NCBI GenBank assembly: GCA_964057225.1 | Contig: OZ059900.1 | Span: forward strand, 24,195,638 to 24,259,637 | Source: Auanema rhodensis | Taxonomy: Eukaryota > Nematoda > Chromadorea > Rhabditida > Rhabditidae | Length of the DNA stretch: 64,000 nucleotides | Direction: 5' to 3' | In this document: positions 53,501-64,000 of the stretch, piece by piece | Layout: every line of letters begins with the position of its first letter | How positions within the stretch are numbered: the first letter of the stretch is position 1 | Translations under genes and position numbers: made by a program | The notes under the pieces: model-generated | Told to the model about the DNA's origin: nothing | What the model saw: only the letters and a program-made list of their open reading frames with translations | Database searches by the model: none

Positions 53501-55033
53501 CACGCTGAAATTCGTTGCATTTGACGACTCATATGAACAAAAATCGATTTAATCAATATTAGCCATAAGAGGCGTGCCCTCAGAATCTGCTAATTTCCTT
53601 AATTTTCTAACCCCTGTTTTTTTGTCGTGAAAGTGGAACTAGACGTTGTAGGAACAATTTTTAGCTAGATTTCATTGACATTGCATGAGTTTGAACACAT
53701 GAAATCGTAAGTCAAAACCTTGTTTACAGCGAAATTTCCAAAAACTCGTTTTCCAGCATAATAAAATATTTCTCATGAGAAATACTGTGTTTTTGTATTT
53801 TTCTAGTGTTCAGCATGTGAAATGCTTCATTTTAGTATGTAACACGCTGAAATTCGTTGCATTTGACGACTCATATGAACAAAAATCGATTTAATCAATA
53901 TTAGCCATAAGGGGCGTGCCCTCAGAATATGCTAATTTCCTTAATTTTCTAACCCCTGTTTTTTTGTCGTGAAAGTGGAACTAGACGTTGTAGGAACAAT
54001 TTTGAGCTAGGTTTCATTGACATTGCATGAGTTTGAACACATGAAATCGTAAGTCAAAACCTTGTTTACAGCGAAATTTCCAAAAACTGGTTTTCCAGCA
54101 TAATAAAATATTTCTCATGGGAAATACTGTGTTTTTGTATTTTTATAGTGTTCAGCATGTAAAATGTTTCATTTTAGTATGTAACACGCTGAAATTCGTT
54201 GCATTTGACGACTCATATGAACAAAAATCGATTTAATCAATATAAGCCATAAAGGGCGTGCCCTCAGAATCTGCTAATTTCCTCAATTTTCTAACCCCTG
54301 TTTTTTTGTCGTGAAAGTGGAACTAGACGTTGTAGGAACAATTTTGAGCTAGATTTCATTGACATTGCATGAGTTTGAACACATGAAATCGTAAGTCAAA
54401 ACCTTGTTTACAGCGAAATTTCCAAAAACTCGTTTTCCAGCATAATAAAATATTTCTCATGGGAAATACTGTGTTTTTGTATTTTTCTAGTGTTCAGCAT
54501 GTGAAATGCTTCATTTTAGTATGTAACACGCTGAAATTCGTTGCATTTGACGACTCATATGAACAAAAATCGATTTAATCAATATTAGCCATAAGGGGCG
54601 TGCCCTCAGAATATGCTAATTTCCTTAATTTTCTAACCCCTGTTTTTTTGTCGTGAAAGTGGAACTAGACGTTGTACGAACAATTTTGAGCTAGGTTTCA
54701 TTGACATTGCATGAGTTTGAACACATGAAATCGTAAGTCAAAACCTTGTTTACAGCGAAATTTCCAAAAACTCGTTTTCCAGCATAATAAAATATTTCTC
54801 ATGGGAAATACTGTGTTTTTGTATTTTTTTAGTGTTCAGCATGTAAAATGCTTCATTTTAGTATGTAACACGCTGAAATTCGTTGCATTTGACGACTCAT
54901 ATGAACAAAAATCGATTTAATCAATATTAGCCATAAGGGGCGTGCCCTCAGAATATGCTAATTTCCTTAATTTTCTAACCCCTGTTTTTTTGTCGTGAAA
55001 GTGGAACTAGACGTTGTACGAACAATTTTGAGC
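47510..55033 (-). repeat. 3762-bp (11-monomer) tandem duplication in the reverse array
   Basis: Copies are about 47510-51271 and 51272-55033. Markers at an offset of exactly 3762 bp: ATGTGACACG (47681 and 51443), GGAACAATTTTTAGC (48521 and 52283), and a second TTTTTAGCTAG site (49551 and 53313). The left limit is set by the TAGG/TACG difference near 47500 and 51262, and the right limit by AACTCG against AACTGG near 51353 and 55115. TTTTTAGCTAG and most AAGAGGCG monomers occur in this block. Confidence 0.82.
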
Positions 55034-57331
55034 TAGGTTTCATTGACATTGCATGAGTTTGAACACATGAAATCGTAAGTCAAAACCTTGTTTACAGCGA
55101 AATTTCCAAAAACTGGTTTTCCAGCATAATAAAATATTTCTCATGGGAAATACTGTGTTTTTGTATTTTTATAGTGTTCAGCATGTAAAATGTTTCATTT
55201 TAGTATGTAACACGCTGAAATTCGTTGCATTTGACGACTCATATGAACAAAAATCGATTTAATCAATATAAGCCATAAAGGGCGTGCCCTCAGAATCTGC
55301 TAATTTCCTCAATTTTCTAACCCCTGTTTTTTTGTCGTGAAAGTGGAACTAGACGTTGTAGGAACAATTTTGAGCTAGGTTTCATTGACATTGCATGAGT
55401 TTGAACACATGAAATCGTAAGTCAAAACCTTGTTTACAGCGAAATTTCCAAAAACTCGTTTTCCAGCATAATAAAATATTTCTCATGGGAAATACTGTGT
55501 TTTTGTATTTTTTTAGTGTTCAGCATGTAAAATGCTTCATTTTAGTATGTGACACGCTGAAATTAATTGCATTTGACGACTCATATGAACAAAAATCGAT
55601 TTAATCAATATTAGCCATAAGGGGCGTGCCCTCAGAATATGCTAATTTCCTCAATTTTCTAACCCCTGTTTTTTTGTCGTGAAAGTGGAACTAGACGTTG
55701 TACGAACAATTTTGAGCTAGGTTTCATTGACATTGCATGAGTTTGAACACATGAAATCGTAAGTCAAAACCTTGTTTACAGCGAAATTTCCAAAAACTGG
55801 TTTTCCAGCATAATAAAATATTTCTCATGGGAAATACTGTGTTTTTGTATTTTTCTAGTGTTCAGCATGTGAAATGCTTCATTTTAGTATGTAACACGCT
55901 GAAATTCGTTGCATTTGACGACTCATATGAACAAAAATCGATTTAATCAATATTAGCCATAAGGGGCGTGCCCTCAGAATATGCTAATTTCCTTAATTTT
56001 CTAACCCCTGTTTTTTTGTCGTGAAAGTGGAACTAGACGTTGTACGAACAATTTTGAGCTAGGTTTCATTGACATTGCATGAGTTTGAACACATGAAATC
56101 GTAAGTCAAAACCTTGTTTACAGCGAAATTTCCAAAAACTCGTTTTCCAGCATAATAAAATATTTCTCATGGGAAATACTGTGTTTTTGTATTTTTATAG
56201 TGTTCAGCATGTAAAATGTTTCATTTTAGTATGTAACACGCTGAAATTCGTTGCATTTGACGACTCATATGAACAAAAATCGATTTAATCAATATTAGCC
56301 ATAAAGGGCGTGCCCTCAGAATCTGCTAATTTCCTTAATTTTCTAACCCCTGTTTTTTTGTCGTGAAAGTGGAACTAGACGTTGTAGGAACAATTTTGAG
56401 CTAGATTTCATTGACATTGCATGAGTTTGAACACATGAAATCGTAAGTCAAAACCTTGTTTACAGCGAAATTTCCAAAAACTCGTTTTCCAGCATAATAA
56501 AATATTTCTCATGGGAAATACTGTGTTTTTGTATTTTTTTAGTGTTCAGCATGTAAAATGCTTCATTTTAGTATGTAACACGCTGAAATTAATTGCATTT
56601 GACGACTCATATGAACAAAAATCGATTTAATCAATATTAGCCATAAGGGGCGTGCCCTCAGAATATGCTAATTTCCTTAATTTTCTAACCCCTGTTTTTT
56701 TGTCGTGAAAGTGGAACTAGACGTTGTAGGAACAATTTTGAGCTAGGTTTCATTGACATTGCATGAGTTTGAACACATGATATCGTAAGTCAAAACCTTG
56801 TTTACAGCGAAATTTCCAAAAACTGGTTTTCCAGCATAATAAAATATTTCTCATGGGAAATACTGTGTTTTTGTATTTTTATAGTGTTCAACATGTAAAA
56901 TGTTTCATTTTAGTATGTAACACGCTGAAATTCGTTGCATTTGACGACTCATATGAACAAAAATCGATTTAATCAATATAAGCCATAAAGGGCGTGCCCT
57001 CAGAATCTGCTAATTTCCTTAATTTTCTAACCCCTGTTTTTTTGTCGTGAAAGTGGAACTAGACGTTGTAGGAACAATTTTGAGCTAGATTTCATTGACA
57101 TTGCATGAGTTTGAACACATGAAATCGTAAGTCAAAACCTTGTTTACAGCGAAATTTCCAAAAACTCGTTTTCCAGCATAATAAAATATTTCTCATGGGA
57201 AATACTGTGTTTTTGTATTTTTTTAGTGTTCAGCATGTAAAATGCTTCATTTTAGTATGTAACACGCTGAAATTCGTTGCATTTGACGACTCATATGAAC
57301 AAAAATCGATTTAATCAATATTAGCCATAAG
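55034..57331 (-). repeat. Reverse monomers between duplicated blocks
   Basis: Seven or so monomers of A-like, B-like and H-like types, including ATGTGACACG near 55547, twelve monomers after the previous one. Private changes include CATGATATCG near 56777 and TTCAACATG near 56887. I see no clear higher-order repeat of its own here. Confidence 0.75.
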
Positions 57332-60300
57332 GGGCGTGCCCTCAGAATATGCTAATTTCCTTAATTTTCTAACCCCTGTTTTTTTGTCGTGAAAGTGGAA
57401 CTAGACGTTGTAGGAACAATTTTGAGCTAGGTTTCATTGACATTGCATGAGTTTGAACACATGAAATCGTAAGTCAAAACCTTGTTTACAGCGAAATTTC
57501 CAAAAACTCGTTTTCCAGCATAATAAAATATTTCTCATGGGAAATACTGTGTTTTTGTATTTTTTTAGTGTTCAGCATGTAAAATGCTTCATTTTAGTAT
57601 GTAACACGCTGAAATTCGTTGCATTTGACGACTCATATGAACAAAAATCGATTTAATCAATATTAGCCATAAGGGGCGTGCCCTCAGAATATGCTAATTT
57701 CCTTAATTTTCTAACCCCTGTTTTTTTGTCGTGAAAGTGGAACTAGACGTTGTACGAACAATTTTGAGCTAGGTTTCATTGACATTGCATGAGTTTGAAC
57801 ACATGAAATCGTAAGTCAAAACCTTGTTTACAGCGAAATTTCCAAAAACTGGTTTTCCAGCATAATAAAATATTTCTCATGGGAAATACTGTGTTTTTGT
57901 ATTTTTATAGTGTTCAGCATGTAAAATGTTTCATTTTAGTATGTAACACGCTGAAATTCGTTGCATTTGACGACTCATATGAACAAAAATCGATTTAATC
58001 AATATAAGCCATAAAGGGCGTGCCCTCAGAATCTGCTAATTTCCTTAATTTTCTAACCCCTGTTTTTTTGTCGTGAAAGTGGAACTAGACGTTGTAGGAA
58101 CAATTTCGAGCTAGATTTCATTGACATTGCATGAGTTTGAACACATGAAATCGTAAGTCAAAACCTTGTTTACAGCGAAATTTCCAAAAACTCGTTTTCC
58201 AGCATAATAAAATATTTCTCATGGGAAATACTGTGTTTTTGTATTTTTTTAGTGTTCAGCATGTAAAATGCTTCATTTTAGTATGTGACACGCTGAAATT
58301 AATTGCATTTGACGACTCATATGAACAAAAATCGATTTAATCAATATTAGCCATAAGGGGCGTGCCCTCAGATTATGCTAATTTCCTTAATTTTCTAACC
58401 CCTGTTTTGTTGTCGTGAAAGTGGAACTAGACGTTGTAGGAACAATTTTGAGCTAGGTTTCATTGACATTGCATGAGTTTGAACACATGAAATCGTAAGT
58501 CAAAACCTTGTTTACAGCGAAATTTCCAAAAACTGGTTTTCCAGCATAATAAAATATTTCTCATGGGAAATACTGTGTTTTTGTATTTTTATAGTGTTCA
58601 GCATGTAAAATGTTTCATTTTAGTATGTAACACGCTGAAATTCGTTGCATTTGACGACTCATATGAACAAAAATCGATTTAATCAATATAAGCCATAAAG
58701 GGCGTGCCCTCAGAATCTGCTAATTTCCTTAATTTTCTAACCCCTGTTTTTTTGTCGTGAAAGTGGAACTAGACGTTGTAGGAACAATTTTGAGCTAGAT
58801 TTCATTGACATTGCATGAGTTTGAACACATGAAATCGTAAGTCAAAACCTTGTTTACAGCGAAATTTCCAAAAACTCGTTTTCCAGCATAATAAAATATT
58901 TCTCATGGGAAATACTGTGTTTTTGTATTTTTTTAGTGTTCAGCATGTAAAATGCTTCATTTTAGTATGTGACACGCTGAAATTAATTGCATTTGACGAC
59001 TCATATGAACAAAAATCGATTTAATCAATATTAGCCATAAGGGGCGTGCCCTCAGATTATGCTAATTTCCTCAATTTTCTAACCCCTGTTTTTTTGTCGT
59101 GAAAGTGGAACTAGACGTTGTACGAACAATTTTGAGCTAGGTTTCATTGACATTGCATGAGTTTGAACACATGAAATCGTAAGTCAAAACCTTGTTTACA
59201 GCGAAATTTCCAAAAACTGGTTTTCCAGCATAATAAAATATTTCTCATGGGAAATACTGTGTTTTTGTATTTTTCTAGTGTTCAGCATGTGAAATGCTTC
59301 ATTTTAGTATGTAACACGCTGAAATTCGTTGCATTTGACGACTCATATGAACAAAAATCGATTTAATCAATATTAGCCATAAGGGGCGTGCCCTCAGAAT
59401 ATGCTAATTTCCTTAATTTTCTAACCCCTGTTTTGTTGTCGTGAAAGTGGAACTAGACGTTGTAGGAACAATTTTGAGCTAGGTTTCATTGACATTGCAT
59501 GAGTTTGAACACATGAAATCGTAAGTCAAAACCTTGTTTACAGCGAAATTTCCAAAAACTGGTTTTCCAGCATAATAAAATATTTCTCATGGGAAATACT
59601 GTGTTTTTGTATTTTTATAGTGTTCAGCATGTAAAATGCTTCATTTTAGTATGTAACACGCTGAAATTCGTTGCATTTGACGACTCATATGAACAAAAAT
59701 CGATTTAATCAATATTAGCCATAAGAGGCGTGCCCTCAGAATATGCTAATTTCCTTAATTTTCTAACCCCTGTTTTTTTGTCGTGAAAGTGGAACTAGAC
59801 GTTGTAGGAACAATTTTGAGCTAGGTTTCATTGACATTGCATGAGTTTGAACACATGAAATCGTAAGTCAAAACCTTGTTTACAGCGAAATTTCCAAAAA
59901 CTGGTTTTCCAGCATAATAAAATATTTCTCATAGGAAATACTGTGTTTTTGTATTTTTCTAGTGTTCAGCATGTGAAATGCTTCATTTTAGTATGTAACA
60001 CGCTGAAATTCGTTGCATTTGACGACTCATATGAACAAAAATCGATTTAATCAATATTAGCCATAAGGGGCGTGCCCTCAGAATATGCTAATTTCCTTAA
60101 TTTTCTAACCCCTGTTTTGTTGTCGTGAAAGTGGAACTAGACGTTGTAGGAACAATTTTGAGCTAGGTTTCATTGACATTGCATGAGTTTGAACACATGA
60201 AATCGTAAGTCAAAACCTTGTTTACAGCGAAATTTCCAAAAACTGGTTTTCCAGCATAATAAAATATTTCTCATGGGAAATACTGTGTTTTTGTATTTTT

Positions 60301-63300
60301 CTAGTGTTCAGCATGTAAAATGCTTCATTTTAGTATGTAACACGCTGAAATTCGTTTCATTTGACGACTCATATGAACAAAAATCGATTTAATCAATATT
60401 AGCCATAAAGGGCGTGCCCTCAGAATATGCTAATTTCCTTAATTTTCTAACCCCTGTTTTTTTGTCGTGAAAGTGGAACTAGACGTTGTAGGAACAATTT
60501 CGAGCTAGATTTCATTGACATTGCATGAGTTTGAACACATGAAATCGTAAGTCAAAACCTTGTTTACAGCGAAATTTCCAAAAACTGGTTTTCCAGCATA
60601 ATAAAATATTTCTCATGGGAAATACTGTGTTTTTGTATTTTTATAGTGTTCAGCATGTAAAATGTTTCATTTTAGTATGTAACACGCTGAAATTCGTTGC
60701 ATTTGACGACTCATATGAACAAAAATCGATTTAATCAATATAAGCCATAAAGGGCGTGCCCTCAGAATCTGCTAATTTCCTTAATTTTCTAACCCCTGTT
60801 TTTTTGTCGTGAAAGTGGAACTAGACGTTGTAGGAACAATTTTGAGCTAGATTTCATTGACATTGCATGAGTTTGAACACATGAAATCGTAAGTCAAAAC
60901 CTTGTTTACAGCGAAATTTCCAAAAACTCGTTTTCCAGCATAATAAAATATTTCTCATGGGAAATACTGTGTTTTTGTATTTTTTTAGTGTTCAGCATGT
61001 AAAATGCTTCATTTTAGTATGTGACACGCTGAAATTAATTGCATTTGACGACTCATATGAACAAAAATCGATTTAATCAATATTAGCCATAAGGGGCGTG
61101 CCCTCAGAATATGCTAATTTCCTCAATTTTCTAACCCCTGTTTTTTTGTCGTGAAAGTGGAACTAGACGTTGTACGAACAATTTTGAGCTAGGTTTCATT
61201 GACATTGCATGAGTTTGAACACATGAAATCGTAAGTCAAAACCTTGTTTACAGCGAAATTTCCAAAAACTGGTTTTCCAGCATAATAAAATATTTCTCAT
61301 GGGAAATACTGTGTTTTTGTATTTTTATAGTGTTCAGCATGTAAAATGCTTCATTTTAGTATGTAACACGCTGAAATTCGTTGCATTTGACGACTCATAT
61401 GAACAAAAATCGATTTAATCAATATTAGCCATAAGAGGCGTGCCCTCAGAATATGCTAATTTCCTTAATTTTCTAACCCCTGTTTTTTTGTCGTGAAAGT
61501 GGAACTAGACGTTGTAGGAACAATTTTGAGCTAGGTTTCATTGACATTGCATGAGTTTGAACACATGAAATCGTAAGTCAAAACCTTGTTTACAGCGAAA
61601 TTTCCAAAAACTGGTTTTCCAGCATAATAAAATATTTCTCATAGGAAATACTGTGTTTTTGTATTTTTCTAGTGTTCAGCATGTGAAATGCTTCATTTTA
61701 GTATGTAACACGCTGAAATTCGTTGCATTTGACGACTCATATGAACAAAAATCGATTTAATCAATATTAGCCATAAGGGGCGTGCCCTCAGAATATGCTA
61801 ATTTCCTTAATTTTCTAACCCCTGTTTTGTTGTCGTGAAAGTGGAACTAGACGTTGTAGGAACAATTTTGAGCTAGGTTTCATTGACATTGCATGAGTTT
61901 GAACACATGAAATCGTAAGTCAAAACCTTGTTTACAGCGAAATTTCCAAAAACTGGTTTTCCAGCATAATAAAATATTTCTCATGGGAAATACTGTGTTT
62001 TTGTATTTTTCTAGTGTTCAGCATGTAAAATGCTTCATTTTAGTATGTAACACGCTGAAATTTGTTTCATTTGACGACTCATATGAACAAAAATCGATTT
62101 AATCAATATTAGCCATAAGGGGCGTGCCCTCAGAATATGCTAATTTCCTTAATTTTCTAACCCCTGTTTTTTTGTCGTGAAAGTGGAACTAGACGTTGTA
62201 GGAACAATTTTGAGCTAGGTTTCATTGACATTGCATGAGTTTGAACACATGAAATCGTAAGTCAAAACCTTGTTTACAGCGAAATTTCCAAAAACTGGTT
62301 TTCCAGCATAATAAAATATTTCTCATGGGAAATACTGTGTTTTTGTATTTTTATAGTGTTCAGCATGTAAAATGTTTCATTTTAGTATGTAACACGCTGA
62401 AATTCGTTGCATTTGACGACTCATATGAACAAAAATCGATTTAATCAATATTAGCCATAAAGGGCGTGCCCTCAGAATATGCTAATTTCCTTAATTTTCT
62501 AACCCCTGTTTTTTTGTCGTGAAAGTGGAACTAGACGTTGTAGGAACAATTTTGAGCTAGGTTTCATTGACATTGCATGAGTTTGAACACATGAAATCGT
62601 AAGTCAAAACCTTGTTTACAGCGAAATTTCCAAAAACTCGTTTTCCAGCATAATAAAATATTTCTCATGGGAAATACTGTGTTTTTGTATTTTTTTAGTG
62701 TTCAGCATGTAAAATGCTTCATTTTAGTATGTAACACGCTGAAATTCGTTGCATTTGACGACTCATATGAACAAAAATCGATTTAATCAATATTAGCCAT
62801 AAGGGGCGTGCCCTCAGAATATGCTAATTTCCTTAATTTTCTAACCCCTGTTTTTTTGTCGTGAAAGTGGAACTAGACGTTGTACGAACAATTTTGAGCT
62901 AGGTTTCATTGACATTGCATGAGTTTGAACACATGAAATCGTAAGTCAAAACCTTGTTTACAGCGAAATTTCCAAAAACTGGTTTTCCAGCATAATAAAA
63001 TATTTCTCATGGGAAATACTGTGTTTTTGTATTTTTATAGTGTTCAGCATGTAAAATGTTTCATTTTAGTATGTAACACGCTGAAATTCGTTGCATTTGA
63101 CGACTCATATGAACAAAAATCGATTTAATCAATATAAGCCATAAAGGGCGTGCCCTCAGAATCTGCTAATTTCCTTAATTTTCTAACCCCTGTTTTTTTG
63201 TCGTGAAAGTGGAACTAGACGTTGTAGGAACAATTTCGAGCTAGATTTCATTGACATTGCATGAGTTTGAACACATGAAATCGTAAGTCAAAACCTTGTT

Positions 63301-64000
63301 TACAGCGAAATTTCCAAAAACTCGTTTTCCAGCATAATAAAATATTTCTCATGGGAAATACTGTGTTTTTGTATTTTTTTAGTGTTCAGCATGTAAAATG
63401 CTTCATTTTAGTATGTGACACGCTGAAATTAATTGCATTTGACGACTCATATGAACAAAAATCGATTTAATCAATATTAGCCATAAGGGGCGTGCCCTCA
63501 GATTATGCTAATTTCCTTAATTTTCTAACCCCTGTTTTGTTGTCGTGAAAGTGGAACTAGACGTTGTAGGAACAATTTTGAGCTAGGTTTCATTGACATT
63601 GCATGAGTTTGAACACATGAAATCGTAAGTCAAAACCTTGTTTACAGCGAAATTTCCAAAAACTGGTTTTCCAGCATAATAAAATATTTCTCATGGGAAA
63701 TACTGTGTTTTTGTATTTTTATAGTGTTCAGCATGTAAAATGTTTCATTTTAGTATGTAACACGCTGAAATTCGTTGCATTTGACGACTCATATGAACAA
63801 AAATCGATTTAATCAATATAAGCCATAAAGGGCGTGCCCTCAGAATCTGCTAATTTCCTTAATTTTCTAACCCCTGTTTTTTTGTCGTGAAAGTGGAACT
63901 AGACGTTGTAGGAACAATTTTGAGCTAGATTTCATTGACATTGCATGAGTTTGAACACATGAAATCGTAAGTCAAAACCTTGTTTACAGCGAAATTTCCA
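57332..64000 (-). repeat. 5130-bp (15-monomer) duplication reaching the window end
   Basis: Bases from 57332 match those from 62462 at an offset of 5130 bp, to the end of the window (58870 pairs with 64000). Shared rare markers are CAATTTCGAGC (58101 and 63231), ATGTGACACG (58283 and 63413) and CTCAGATTATG (58361 and 63491). The left edge is a single base difference at 57331 and 62461. I noticed no mismatch across the 1539 bp visible. The copy runs off the window, so its full length is unknown; the 1710-bp duplication is nested between the copies. Confidence 0.8.
59465..62118 (-). repeat. 1710-bp (5-monomer) partial tandem duplication
   Basis: Markers at an offset of 1710 bp: AAGAGGCG (59722 and 61432), CTCATAGG (near 59931 and 61641) and the rare TTTCAT in place of TTGCAT (near 60355 and 62065). 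Similarity begins after 59464, where TAGG and TACG differ, and breaks near 60409 and 62119. CTCATAGG is also found in the two left reverse islands. Confidence 0.75.

Larger units (their letters stand above)
1..64000. repeat. 342-bp satellite DNA array filling the window
   Basis: Every part of the window aligns to one monomer of about 342 bp, in forward or reverse orientation, for about 187 copies. The period was checked from successive TGGCTAATAT starts (1, 343, 685, 1027, 1369 and so on). Monomers differ from one another by only a few bases. Conserved landmarks in each full copy are a 10-bp palindrome AAATCGATTT (positions 16-25, with a ClaI site), a CATATG (NdeI) just after it, CTGGAAAACCAG (a 4-bp stem) near 152-163, an A-run at 285-291 and the GC-rich GGGCACGCCCCT near 329-340. 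No transposon, microsatellite or unique DNA interrupts it. Long pure arrays of this kind are known from eukaryotic centromeric and pericentromeric heterochromatin; that location is inferred here. I do not recognise the family. Confidence 0.98.
40830..64000 (-). repeat. Right reverse satellite array, about 68 monomers
   Basis: All monomers run on the minus strand to the end of the window. The types of the central array are recognisable, but A-like (AACTCGTTTTCC, TTTTTTTAGTG, sometimes AATTAATTGC) and B-like (AAAATGTTTCATTTT with TTTTATAGTG) forms dominate. Many carry changes not seen in the forward array: position 6 A to T (AATATAAGCC), 321 T to G (GAATCTGCT), 239 C to T (GCTAGATTTC), 67 T to C (GTGACACG), 308 A to G (CCTCAATTTT), 246 C to A (TTTTTAGCTAG), 338 C to T (AAGAGGCG) and 323 T to A (CAGATTATG). 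No other sequence class is present. Confidence 0.95.

Overview
The whole 64 kb window is one satellite DNA array. A single AT-rich monomer of about 342 bp (hand count of the first copy: 115 G+C, about 34% GC) is repeated roughly 187 times. No other sequence interrupts it except about 10 bp of A-rich filler at each of two inversion points. I find no credible gene, tRNA, rRNA, transposon, CRISPR array or bacterial signal. Long homogeneous tandem arrays with higher-order structure and switches of monomer direction are typical of eukaryotic (peri)centromeric heterochromatin. Similar macro-inverted satellite arrays are known in insects, including beetles, but I do not recognise this monomer and cannot name the species.

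Position convention: monomer position 1 is the T of TGGCTAATAT, which is window base 1. Layout by direction: forward 1-6461; reverse 6472-7634; forward 7635-8849; reverse 8860-10022; forward 10023-40829; reverse 40830-64000. There are thus five orientation switches. The first two and the next two are copies of each other, because a block of 2388 bp containing a forward-reverse-forward flip has been tandemly duplicated. The fifth, at 40829/40830, joins about 31 kb of forward monomers to at least 23 kb of reverse monomers.

Higher-order structure: monomers sort into types by a few diagnostic positions (52-53, 83, 89, 105, 130, 161, 235, 257, 287, 339 and a lost A in the A-run at 285-291). In the central forward array eight types recur in a fixed order, here named A-B-C-D-E-F-G-H. 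The cleanest round is 14011-16745 (2735 bp). Other stretches are shuffled, shortened or duplicated versions of it. The left array has a 4-monomer repeat of 1368 bp and a dimer-like alternation. A different 4-monomer repeat lies at 10249-12984. The right-hand reverse array is rich in A- and B-like monomers with extra private changes, and is built from repeats of 3, 5, 11 and 15 monomers (1026, 1710, 3762 and 5130 bp).

Interpretation: the array appears to have grown by repeated unequal exchange or amplification on several scales, with a few inversion events later copied along with their surroundings. A centromeric or pericentromeric role is plausible but inferred. All comparisons were made by eye, so identity statements are approximate.
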